Assembly: GCA_945861565.1 (NCBI GenBank)
Contig: CAMAUY010000012.1
Coordinates: 1 to 64,000, forward strand
Direction of reading: 5' to 3'
Origin: Akkermansia muciniphila
GTDB lineage: Bacteria; Verrucomicrobiota; Verrucomicrobiia; Limisphaerales; UBA9464
DNA length: 64,000 bases
The position numbers and the translations under genes are program-made. This document shows positions 10,759-20,000 of this stretch, piece after piece; the first letter of the stretch is position 1, and every line of letters begins with the position of its first letter. Under the pieces are notes generated by a model. That model saw only the letters and a program-made list of their open reading frames with translations, was not told the origin of the DNA and did not search any database.

Positions 10759-12312
10759 ATGAACAATTCGACAAGCCCAGCAATGCCCTGGTGGAGGCAT
10801 CTAAACCGCTATCACTGGTTCGTTCTCATGGTCGCCGCCCTCGGCTGGCTCTTTGACTGCCTTGATCAGCAGCTTTTCAACCTGGCTCGAGTGCCGGCGA
10901 TGAAATCGTTGCTGATCGGCGTCGACGGCAAGGCCCCCGATCCCAAGCAGGTCGCCGAGTTTGGTGGTTATGCGACGAGCATCTTTCTGATCGGGTGGGC
11001 CACGGGCGGGCTTACCTTTGGTGTTTTAGGCGACCGGATTGGCCGTGCGAAGACGATGATGATCACCATCCTGATCTACTCGCTTTGCACTGGATTGAGC
11101 GCGTTGTCGCAAGGTTTCTGGGATTTTGCCTTCTATCGGTTCATCACGGGTCTCGGAGTCGGCGGCGAATTCGCCGTGGGTGTGGCGCTGGTGGCCGAAG
11201 TTATGCCGGATATCGCGCGCCCGTATGCGCTCGGACTGCTCCAGGCTCTCTCCGCGGTCGGCAACGTCACTGCGGCACTCATTAGCATGTTTCTGGGACA
11301 TCTGGAGGAATCGGGAGCCATCGGACAGGCCTGGAAATGGATGTTTCTAATCGGAGCATTCCCGGCACTCCTAGCGCTTTTGGTGCGCGCGCGGTTGAAG
11401 GAACCGGAGCGGTGGCGGGCATTGAAGGCGGCTGGAAAAATCTCCGCCTCGGCAGGTTCGTATGCGGCACTTTTTGGAAATCCAAACTGGAAGCCACCTG
11501 CTGGAATCGCCATCGGCGCCGTGGCGTCGATTCTGCTGATCGCCTTTGCGGCACCCTCTACATTTCCCAAATTGGCCGTAAATCTGGGCTTGGCGGTTCT
11601 GGCGGTTGCGTCCGGCCTCGTAATGATGCTGGCCGGGGGGGGCGATACCCGATGGAGGCGGAATTCTTTGGTGGGTGTTCTGCTTGCTTGTGCCGGGGTC
11701 ATCGGCCTCTGGGGCATCGGCTTTTTCAGCATCGATCTCCAACGATCCGTTCTCCAGAAGACATTTCAAGCCCAGGGATTTACCGGCAAGGAACTCGCTG
11801 GAAAACTCACCTATTGGTCCGGAATCACCTCGATCGTCCTGAATTCAGGCGCCTTTTGTGGAATGCTCGTCTTCAGCTTGGTGACCCAACGGATCGGGCG
11901 CCGGCCCGCCCTCGCGGCCGCATTCGTTCTGGCACTGATCAGTACGGCCGCAACCTTTTGGGGATTCCGATCGATCGGTGATCTTTGGCTCATCTTTGTT
12001 ATGGGATTCTGCCAATTGTCCCTGTTTGCCGGGTACGCCATTTATTTTCCCGAACTCTTTCCCACCCACCTTCGCAGCACGGGAACCTCATTTTGCTACA
12101 ACGTCGGCCGATTCGCCGCCGCTTCCGGACCGGCGCTACTCGGGCTTTTGACCAGTCGCATATTCACCATCGAGCGCGGCTACCCCGAGGGGATGCGTAA
12201 TGCCGGTCTGGTCATGTGCACAATCTTTCTCCTGGGTTTGATCGTCCTCCCCTTCGCGCCCGAAACTAAGGGGCAACCCCTCCCGGAAGAAGACCAAGGA
12301 TTCGCCCATTGA
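10759..12312 (+). CDS. MFS transporter
   Basis: This is a polytopic inner-membrane protein of 517 residues with the major facilitator pattern. The loop 2-3 motif is GVLGDRIGRAKTMMI, TM4 carries YRFITGLGVGGEFAVG, and a second, weaker copy of the motif (TQRIGRRPALAAA) lies in the C-terminal half. The GGEFAVG segment and the acidic FDCLDQQLFNLAR stretch in TM1 resemble the sugar/organic-acid branch (sialate- or aromatic-acid-type symporters), but the substrate cannot be read from sequence. A central loop of about 100 residues between the halves is longer than usual. It ends 7 bp from the convergent 12320 gene. Confidence 0.88.
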   Translation: MNNSTSPAMPWWRHLNRYHWFVLMVAALGWLFDCLDQQLFNLARVPAMKSLLIGVDGKAPDPKQVAEFGGYATSIFLIGWATGGLTFGVLGDRIGRAKTMMITILIYSLCTGLSALSQGFWDFAFYRFITGLGVGGEFAVGVALVAEVMPDIARPYALGLLQALSAVGNVTAALISMFLGHLEESGAIGQAWKWMFLIGAFPALLALLVRARLKEPERWRALKAAGKISASAGSYAALFGNPNWKPPAGIAIGAVASILLIAFAAPSTFPKLAVNLGLAVLAVASGLVMMLAGGGDTRWRRNSLVGVLLACAGVIGLWGIGFFSIDLQRSVLQKTFQAQGFTGKELAGKLTYWSGITSIVLNSGAFCGMLVFSLVTQRIGRRPALAAAFVLALISTAATFWGFRSIGDLWLIFVMGFCQLSLFAGYAIYFPELFPTHLRSTGTSFCYNVGRFAAASGPALLGLLTSRIFTIERGYPEGMRNAGLVMCTIFLLGLIVLPFAPETKGQPLPEEDQGFAH

Positions 12313-12319
12313 GCTCCGG

Positions 12320-13795
12320 TCATCGCGCCAAATTCAGGCAGACCAGTCGGTCTTCGCACCGAAGATACAGACGTTTGTCGCTTAGAACGGGGCCGGCCCA
12401 GCATGGAAAATGAAGCGCAGGCACTTGCCATCGCGAAATTTCTTCGCACCGCAGCGCATTCGGAACAAACAAACCCAGGAGTCCGCCTTCACCCAAGGCA
12501 ATCAGCTTGCCGTCTGCAGCAATCAATGATCCGCGCCCAAAGACCGGAGGTTGGGCACTTGAGTGAGATGCCCAGCGCTCGTCCCGATCCCACTTCAGTT
12601 TGCCCGTGTCGAATTCCACACAGCGCAGACGGGCATCGGGCTCATTCCGTCCCGAGAATCCATAAAGATGACCGTCGATAAGCACCGGTTGACTCCAATG
12701 CATTTCGAGGGAAGTTCCCTTCCAGAGTTCCTCCAGCGGCGCCGGTTCCGGTTTCGCCCGAAGCACGAGAGACCCCGATCGAAAGTAGGCACTCGAAATG
12801 AGTACCCGATCGCCCACCACCACCGGCGTCATCGCATTGACGGAGTCATCCACGCGGGCCCGGAACCAGCGACGATACATGACACGCCCGTCGGTCGGAT
12901 CCAACCCCACTAATCCCTGCCGCATGACGCACCACGCCAGGCGACGGCCAAAAAGCGTCGTAACAACGGGCGTCGAATAGCTTGCTGATTTTTCCTCCGG
13001 ATTCCAGACGACCGGAGGCTCTCCCGGCCAGTCCCGTTTGGGAGTACCATCCCAGGTTTTCGAGCCAACGCTCTGCCATCGAGTTTTCCCGGTGGCCACT
13101 TCAAACGCCACCATCCCAGCGTCCGGTTGCCCCCCCACCATCACCAACAGCAAGTCCCCCTCCAGCACCGGCGTACTACCCACTCCAAAAAACGCCTCGG
13201 GGACGACAAAATCCTTCCCGGTGCTGCGCGCCCAGAGCAAGGAGCCATCGGCTAGGTCGAGGCAAACGAGCTTTCCCTCCGCCCCCAGCGTAATGCAGCG
13301 ATTAGAGGTCAACAGCGGCGAAGACCGCGGCCCGTTGTTATAGCCATAGGGATCCTGATAACGACTCGAATAGGCATACCGCCATCGAGAGCGCCCATTA
13401 ACGGCATCCACGCATTCGACCACTTCTTCGTTCCCCTGACGATGAAACACGACGAGCTTTCCATCGCGAACCGACGGGGCGCTGTATCCGGTACCGACAG
13501 TTTTTTGCCAAACCTGAACCGGTCCGTTGGTCGGGAATCGATTCACAAGCCCGGTCTCGCCCGAGACGCCATTTCCTTTCGGTCCAAGAAACTGAGGCCA
13601 GTCATCAGCGCGGCCACCAGACAATGCCAGGAGCAGACCCAAGAGGACCCGCACCAAGCCAACCCACTGCCGTTCCGTGGTGAAAGCAGTCCGCACCACC
13701 GACTCTGTGTCTGAATCGCCGGTCTCGCGCCGGAGTCCCGAAGGTACCTTAATCGATGCCCCACCGTCCCGCCGATCCACTAATTGAATGGTCAT
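12320..13795 (-). CDS. Secreted PQQ-like beta-propeller protein
   Basis: The protein opens its mature part with DDWPQFLGPKGNGVSGETGL, a motif typical of planctomycete/verrucomicrobial outer-membrane-assembly-factor-like (BamB-type) PQQ propellers. Repeated blades follow (for example GKLVCLDLADGSLLWARS and GLVGLDPTDGRVMYRRW). A hydrophobic export segment (VRVLLGLLLALSGGRA) precedes it. The start is uncertain: ATG at 13795 gives a long basic leader, while GTG codons at 13699 or 13696 would give a standard signal peptide. It is a structural or scaffold propeller; enzyme activity is not implied. It is convergent with the MFS gene. Confidence 0.78.
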   Translation of the reverse strand: MTIQLVDRRDGGASIKVPSGLRRETGDSDTESVVRTAFTTERQWVGLVRVLLGLLLALSGGRADDWPQFLGPKGNGVSGETGLVNRFPTNGPVQVWQKTVGTGYSAPSVRDGKLVVFHRQGNEEVVECVDAVNGRSRWRYAYSSRYQDPYGYNNGPRSSPLLTSNRCITLGAEGKLVCLDLADGSLLWARSTGKDFVVPEAFFGVGSTPVLEGDLLLVMVGGQPDAGMVAFEVATGKTRWQSVGSKTWDGTPKRDWPGEPPVVWNPEEKSASYSTPVVTTLFGRRLAWCVMRQGLVGLDPTDGRVMYRRWFRARVDDSVNAMTPVVVGDRVLISSAYFRSGSLVLRAKPEPAPLEELWKGTSLEMHWSQPVLIDGHLYGFSGRNEPDARLRCVEFDTGKLKWDRDERWASHSSAQPPVFGRGSLIAADGKLIALGEGGLLGLFVPNALRCEEISRWQVPALHFPCWAGPVLSDKRLYLRCEDRLVCLNLAR

Positions 13796-13999
13796 TCCCC
13801 GTATTCCGCCGGGATCCCGCTCCAACGCAACCCGGAAAATCACAAAAGTTGTGCTGGCGAAAGCCGAAGCCTACACGGGAGGACCACCGAACAAACGAGG
13901 CGAAGACTCCGGCCTCCAAAACGTCATCTGGAGTTCAGAAACTGGATCCTGCGATCCAGCGGCAATGGCTCGTGCGGCAGGTGCCGCCCCCCCGGGGAA

Positions 14000-14155
14000 C
14001 TACTCCCAGGTCCAATCTATGTGTTTGATCAACTCTCGTGTTTTCCGCCGTTCGTAGCGGTTTTTTTGAGGTTTCCGGGGACGATCACCTGATGCCCGGA
14101 ACGGGTGGCGGTTATCGCGCAAGATCTCGGCTGCGAGGTCGTCTGTCTTGGTCAT
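14000..14155 (-). CDS. Small basic protein of unknown function (51 residues)
   Basis: A 51-codon ORF starts with ATG at 14155, preceded at a 7-nt spacing by AAAGG, one of the better Shine-Dalgarno sequences in the window. The product is rich in Arg and Lys (RPRKPQKNRYERRK) with an acidic N-terminus and ends HIDWTWE; no domain is recognised. The ORF can be extended upstream to 14242, but that part lacks a ribosome site. It follows the ABC exporter gene on the same strand. A strong hairpin (14195-14209) lies between them. Confidence 0.5.
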   Translation of the reverse strand: MTKTDDLAAEILRDNRHPFRASGDRPRKPQKNRYERRKTRELIKHIDWTWE

Positions 14156-14194
14156 ATTAGCGCCTTTCAGAGACTGCCGACTGAACCTGAAGCG

Positions 14195-14209
14195 GGCCGC
14201 GACTCGCGG
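14195..14209. repeat. Perfect GC-rich hairpin between the ABC exporter and the small ORF
   Basis: GCCGCGA-c-TCGCGGC is a perfect 7-bp inverted repeat about 40 bp before the ATG at 14155. It has no T-tract on either strand, so it is better read as a leader structure or binding site than a terminator. Confidence 0.4.
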
Positions 14210-14275
14210 CTTACCTTCAGTACAGCCACAAAACTGACACAAGTAACGTGGGAAGGTTCAATCGGATGGCGGAAA

Positions 14276-14290
14276 AGTCAAGACTTGACT
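14276..14290 (-). terminator. Weak hairpin overlapping the stop codon of the ABC exporter
   Basis: AGTCAAG-A-CTTGACT is a perfect 7+1+7 inverted repeat; on the minus strand it is followed by TTTTCC. It overlaps the stop codon at 14289-14291. It may terminate weakly or stabilise the 3' end. Confidence 0.3.
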
Positions 14291-16106
14291 AAAAGGCGTC
14301 CTTCGAGTGACGGGCAAATTCGGCATGCAAATCCGCATACACGCCACCCTGGGCTAACAACTCCTCGTGAGTGCCCTGTTCGACAATCCGGCCTGCTTTC
14401 AAGACCAGAATCCGGTCAGCCTTGCGAACGGTGGTCAGGCGATGAGCGATCACAATCGATGTCCGCCGATTCATCAATCGTTCCAAGGCATTCTGCACCA
14501 CGGCTTCCGTCTGCGGATCCACCGCACTCGTCGCTTCATCCAGGATCAGAATCCGCGGAGACGCCACGAGAGCGCGGGTGAAACATAGCAACTGCCGTTC
14601 GCCGGCACTAAAGTTGCCGCCTCGCTCCGAAACCTTGGTCTGGTAGCCGTCGACAAAGCGGCGAATCACATCGTCGGTTCCTAATATCTGCGCAGCCTGC
14701 AGGACCTCATCATCGGTGGCGTCAGACTTACCGTACTTCAAGTTTTCCATTATGGTGCCGGAAAAGAGGAAGTTATCCTGCGTCACAACTCCGATCTGGT
14801 TGTGCAGCGACTGCAGGGTCGCCCCCGCAATATCCACGCTATCGAGCAGGATACGGCCCCGTTGCGGTTCATAAAACCGGGAAAGCAAACTGATGATCGT
14901 GGTCTTGCCAGAGCCAGTCGTTCCGACGAGGGCAATGGTCTCACCCGGTTTCGCTTGGAAGCTGACGTCCTCCAGTATCCATTGATCTTCCGGGGTGGAG
15001 TCGTAGCGCATCCAAACGTTCTCAAACTGCACCGCTCCCTCCAGGGGCAGTAGCGGTGCGGCGTTCGGGCGATCTCGAATCTGTGGAGGGGTGTCCAGCA
15101 GTTGGAAGATGCGTTCCGCACTTGCCGCCGTTGACAGCACAGCATTATAGAGATCACCCATCGTGTAGATGGGACCGAAGAACATACCAATGTAGAGAAT
15201 AAACGCCGCCAGAGCCCCGACGGTGATTTCTCGTTGAAAAACGAGGTGGCCACCATACCCCAGGACGATGGCGATCCCCAAACCGCTGAGAAATCCAACC
15301 ACCGGCATGTAGGTGTGAAAAACACGCGCCGCGACCAGCACCCGCCTGCCATAATCGTCATGAACCTGACGAAAACGGTGCAGGTTTACGGATTCCCTCG
15401 CAAAAGACTGGACCACGCGGATTCCCTGAATGTTTTCGGCGATGGACGCCGTGATGCGGGAAGAAATCCGCCGCATCTCGCGGTACGCCTCGATTCCATA
15501 TCGATGGAACAATCGTGTCGCATAGACTAGCGTTGGAAGGACCATTCCGACGGCCAGGCACAACCTCCAATCGTAGCGGAGCATCAGGACAACCACCCCA
15601 ACCAGAGTAAGAGTGCTCGACAGGAGCTGGTTCAGCCCCCATGTGAGAATGCGATCGAGGGATTCAATGTCCGAGTCGGCGCGCGCGATGATTCTACCCT
15701 GATGGGTTTTGTCGAAATAGTTCAGAGATAATTTCTGAATGTGCTCAAATACCGCCAATCTCAGGTCGTTCATCGCGCCTTGCCCGATGTGAATGGCACT
15801 GCGTACCTGCACGGCGGAAAGTCCCCACCCGGCGAGCAAGTTCAACACGTAAAAAACGGAAATTAGAACCAGTCCGCGCAAAGCGACCGCCAAGGGCTCG
15901 GCGTGGCCCAGGTGGCGATCGATACCCACCTGAATCAGGTAGGGACCGAAAAGCGATGAAATGGTGGCCATCACCGTTTGCACCAGATTCCACCAAAGCC
16001 TTCGGCGATAGGGGCGCAACCATCCGAGCAACCGCGTAAACGTCGCCCGAGACATCTGCTTTTGTGCAAAGGCCTCTTCCAACTCGAGTTCCTCCAAGGC
16101 GGACAT
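14289..16106 (-). CDS. ABC exporter, fused membrane and ATPase domains (MsbA/multidrug type)
   Basis: This is a half-transporter of 605 residues that would work as a homodimer in the inner membrane. Residues about 35-330 form the six-helix exporter domain. The nucleotide-binding domain has Walker A GTTGSGKT (395-402), a signature FSAGE in place of LSGGQ (499-503), Walker B ILILDE (519-524) and the H-loop (IVIAHRLTTV). Lipid, drug or peptide export are all possible. It is the last gene of the long minus-strand train, 24 bp after the PfkB gene, so it might export or detoxify something linked to the secretion genes upstream; that link is only positional. Confidence 0.9.
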   Translation of the reverse strand: MSALEELELEEAFAQKQMSRATFTRLLGWLRPYRRRLWWNLVQTVMATISSLFGPYLIQVGIDRHLGHAEPLAVALRGLVLISVFYVLNLLAGWGLSAVQVRSAIHIGQGAMNDLRLAVFEHIQKLSLNYFDKTHQGRIIARADSDIESLDRILTWGLNQLLSSTLTLVGVVVLMLRYDWRLCLAVGMVLPTLVYATRLFHRYGIEAYREMRRISSRITASIAENIQGIRVVQSFARESVNLHRFRQVHDDYGRRVLVAARVFHTYMPVVGFLSGLGIAIVLGYGGHLVFQREITVGALAAFILYIGMFFGPIYTMGDLYNAVLSTAASAERIFQLLDTPPQIRDRPNAAPLLPLEGAVQFENVWMRYDSTPEDQWILEDVSFQAKPGETIALVGTTGSGKTTIISLLSRFYEPQRGRILLDSVDIAGATLQSLHNQIGVVTQDNFLFSGTIMENLKYGKSDATDDEVLQAAQILGTDDVIRRFVDGYQTKVSERGGNFSAGERQLLCFTRALVASPRILILDEATSAVDPQTEAVVQNALERLMNRRTSIVIAHRLTTVRKADRILVLKAGRIVEQGTHEELLAQGGVYADLHAEFARHSKDAF

Positions 16107-16130
16107 GGGTCAGTCAATCTTTGGAATCGC

Positions 16131-17042
16131 TCATGTTTTGGGAGGCAGGCAACCCGGTGGAACCGTCACGGCCATACTCCCTGCGGCAAGCCCGCGCCGG
16201 AGCCACTCCGCCGGCGGAACACCTTCGATCATCGCGCGGCAGACGGCGGCAAGAAGAGCGTCCCCGGCACCGACGGTGTTTCGAACGGTAACCGCCACCG
16301 CCGCCTCATGGCGAACAAATCGCTCGGTCGCGTTAACCAGCAATCCACCACGCCGCGCGAGCGAAACCAACACCCATCCGCCCGTCTGCCGGGACAAACG
16401 GGTGGCGGCCACAGCCTCGGCGGCAGGCGTCGTCAATTTCCGCCCCGCCCATTGGGCCAATTCAAATTCATTGGGCTTCACCAGGATCGGACCTTCGGCG
16501 ACGCCCAAACGAAAGGCCTCACCGTCGCAATCCAGAACCGTTTGGCACTTTTTGCGCCGGGCCATTCGGATGAGTTCAGCGTAGGTGTCAACCCGCAGGG
16601 ATTTCGGCAGCGCACCGGAAAATAGGACCCATCTCCCCGGTTGAAACTGGGCGGAAAGTGCCTGCTTCAATCGGCGTGCCTCCAAGGCGGAAAATCGTGG
16701 CCAAAGGGGATTGAGGCGCAACTGCGGCCCGCGTCTCGGTGTAACAATGACGTTTACGCGCGTCGGTTCGTGCAGCGAAAATGGGACTGCGCGCAATCCT
16801 TCGCGGCGGATACCCGCTAAAAGTTCGCGACCGGTAGTTCCGCCGACGGGTAAAAACAGCCACGGGCGGCCCCCCAGCCAACGCCACCAGCGCGCAACAT
16901 TGATTCCCTTCCCACCCGGCCACCGCCGTTCCGACTCGACCTCTGTTTTCTCGCTGAGCCGCACCTCCTCCACCACCCACTCGGCATCGACCGCCGGATT
17001 CAGGGCGACAATCAACGGCACCCGCGATTGATCACCGCTCAT
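16131..17042 (-). CDS. PfkB-family sugar kinase (1-phosphofructokinase/tagatose-6-phosphate kinase type)
   Basis: This is a 303-residue ribokinase-fold kinase. The N-terminal NPAVDAEW and PGGKGINVARW segments are the substrate-side signature of the FruK/LacC/PfkB group. The C-terminal NTVGAGDALLAA provides the anion hole and catalytic Asp. The family phosphorylates sugar phosphates such as fructose-1-phosphate or fructose-6-phosphate with ATP; which one cannot be decided here. Its ATG overlaps the stop of the giant protease gene (ATGA at 17039-17042), which implies translational coupling to a secreted protein with no obvious metabolic link. Confidence 0.82.
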   Translation of the reverse strand: MSGDQSRVPLIVALNPAVDAEWVVEEVRLSEKTEVESERRWPGGKGINVARWWRWLGGRPWLFLPVGGTTGRELLAGIRREGLRAVPFSLHEPTRVNVIVTPRRGPQLRLNPLWPRFSALEARRLKQALSAQFQPGRWVLFSGALPKSLRVDTYAELIRMARRKKCQTVLDCDGEAFRLGVAEGPILVKPNEFELAQWAGRKLTTPAAEAVAATRLSRQTGGWVLVSLARRGGLLVNATERFVRHEAAVAVTVRNTVGAGDALLAAVCRAMIEGVPPAEWLRRGLAAGSMAVTVPPGCLPPKT

Positions 17043-20000
17043 GGGGCATTGATCACGCGGTAGAACCGGAACAGCTCGCCCGCCGGTGGCACTAACTCAT
17101 AAACCCCTTCCGTCGTCACCGCCTCGACCGTGGCTATCGTCGTCCAGGTTAAAGTCTCCGCCAACGCTGAGGCCTCCTGAATGTCGTAGCGACGTCCGGG
17201 AACTGCCCCCCATCGCATCACCACGCGGTCCCCCGAAGGTGCCAGCTCGATCGTGGTAATCACTGGTTGCGGGATCGCATCGACACTGAAGCTAAACCGG
17301 ACGACATAGTTGGTCGCCGAGGCGTCGCGAGAAACAACCGCCAAGTACCAGTCGCCGCTCAGCCGTGGGAACACTACTCGGCTGACTCCAATCACTTCGT
17401 CGTTGGTACTCGGATTCGCGCTGAGAAAGTCAAAACCAGTCCCATCCGGAAGCGCCGCACGCCGGGCATAGAGGTCAGCGTCGCCGGTCAACTGGGACAA
17501 ACGGAATGTCGCGTTCGTCGCATTGCCAGGCACGGTCAGTTGAAAATAATTGGTGAAGGGAATCTGTGCGCCGGAATCGACGAAAAGATCATATTCTTCC
17601 GGCAAGGGAGTGATGTTGCCGGGATCCACCTGGACAAGGGCAGAGACGGTGTAACGTACGGTGCCCGCTGTGGTCGGATAAACACCCAAAATCCATTTCC
17701 CAGGACCGACCGGCACTGGCCTGCTGTCGCGGCCGATAACAAACTCTTCCGCAGCATTCCCGAGACGTTTGCTCGCGTAGTCGAACGAGGTGGGAGTTGG
17801 CAGGGGAGAAGCCCGTCGCAATACCGCATTGACTGCACCCTCCAAATTGGTCACCCCGATGATCAAGGCCACCGGATCACCCGCGACGTCGATGTTGAAA
17901 TAATCAATCTCGCCGGTCGTATTCGTCTGGGGCAAGGTGCTACCGCTAGACACCGGTGTCAGGGTCCCCCGCGTGGTCCGGGCAACGATGGTATACCGGA
18001 CGGGGGAAAGGATCGGCAGAGTGGAATTGACTGGATATACCGCAAGGTACCACCTTCCGGGCGAGAGCGGAACCGGTTCGCTACCGAGACCCGCAATAAT
18101 TATTTCCGGCCTCAATCCGGGTTGGGTGCTAGCGTAGTCATAGGTGGTTCTCGTCGGTAAATTAGGGCTTTGTCGAAGCACCAGGTTGACGTCCTGATTC
18201 GCGTTGGTCACCGCAAACGTCGTCTCCAGTCCGTCGGCCGGCACATCGTACTGGAAGAAACCAAGCAGTCCATCATTCCCATACGATGCGGCATAGGGCA
18301 CACCATCGGTGAGGGGAATAATTGGCACACCCAGGTTTACTTGCAGCCGAAAGCAATTCGTAGTACGGGGATCCGTATTCTGTACGGTGAGATAATACCT
18401 TTGTCCCCGCGGCAAAACCGGAGGTAGGTTTGTCGTCAGGACGTAGCGAGCGGACTTCTGAATGTCTTCGAGTAAGAAGACGTCATCAGGCTGGTTACCA
18501 TCGGGAACGCCACTGGCACTATAGATCAAGTCGATGCCTCCAGCGCCGGTTAGATTAGCCAGAAGGTTGGTGATTTGAGTGGCCTCGGACGGAACCGAGA
18601 CCACGAAATGCAACTGTTGCCCCCCCTGGAGGCAGTCGGAGTACGAAAGACCGTTGGTTAGCTGCACGGTCGGGATATTGGTCGGAGCAAACGTGAGTGC
18701 CAGTTGCCAGCTTGATACAATTCCCGAGGCACCCCCCGTGCGATCATCCGTGACCTCCAGACGCCACACCCCGGCACCCACCTGGCTCAAAAGCGGGGCC
18801 ATAGATTCCTCGGCGAAGAATTCCCGTTGTCCATCGAACCCACTCGTCGCGAACTTGATTAGCTCCGGCGGGGTTCCGTTCGTAAACTCTGTGAAATTGG
18901 CGTATAAGAAATTAGTCGTCCGCGCCGTAGCCGTGACCAGACCGGCAGCCGAAGACACCACCAGGTCCTGCCCTGTTGGAGTCCGAAATACCGCACTCAA
19001 AGAACCCACTCCGTTCCCCAACGGCGGGGGAAAGCCGGCGAGAAGTGCGGGACTAAATTGCTTCTTGTCATCACCCCAGCCCGCAATCACGACCTCGTTC
19101 ACGGGATCGTTGACCCGGATCCACCCCTCGATTGTAAACGACCCACGGCCGTAATTCGTGAAATTCAAAAGGTCGTCCGGAGCCACCCGAGAGAGGCCAT
19201 TCGTACCCGTAAACGATCGGGCACCCCCGATTCGGCCGAGGGCGGTGCTCACGCTGCCCTGATCGACACCGTCCAGTCCGTTGAGGCTGTCTTGAGAGTC
19301 GGTGTCGAATGGCCAGTAGCCCGTCATATCAAGCAAGCGGTCTGCCGGTGATCCCTTCGTCTGCCGGAAGAGGCCACGGAGGAACACATCCCACAACTGC
19401 AGATCCGTCAACGATCGCCGCCAGAATCCAAAGTCATCGAGGGTCACGGGCGAATGGGCGAGCGCACGTCGTCGGGTCGGGTCTTCGCCGAAGAAAAAAG
19501 CCCGATTGGTTGGCAGTGTGATTCCCGATAACAAGGATTCCGCGACCCGGTTACCATTGTGGAATAGGCTTACGCGACCGCCGGGCTCGCAGGTCAAGGC
19601 AACATGCTGAAAATCGGTTGAAATAATCCGACTGCCAAAATTCTGATTGGTCAACGTCCCACGATTTTCCGTCAGAATGACGCGCTGCCCCGACGGGTTG
19701 ACGAGGGCAACCCGGAGGTCGGAGATAAACCCGTTCGTCAGCCTCAACCCAACCTTAACCGCGGTGACCAACCGCGCATCGTCCACGGTTACCTGGCCAT
19801 CGACCAGCGCGAGATCTTTAAGTGTGAGGGCGCTCGTGGGCAGGTAATTCCGACTAAACTGCGAGTCCAGATCTCGTTCGAATCGGACCCCAATGTCGTA
19901 TTCAACCGCGACGCCGTTCAAATTGCAAACCGCGATAAAATAGCGACCCGGCGTCAAGGGTGGCGAATCCCGCACTCCAATCGAGACGGAGCCGCCCGGC

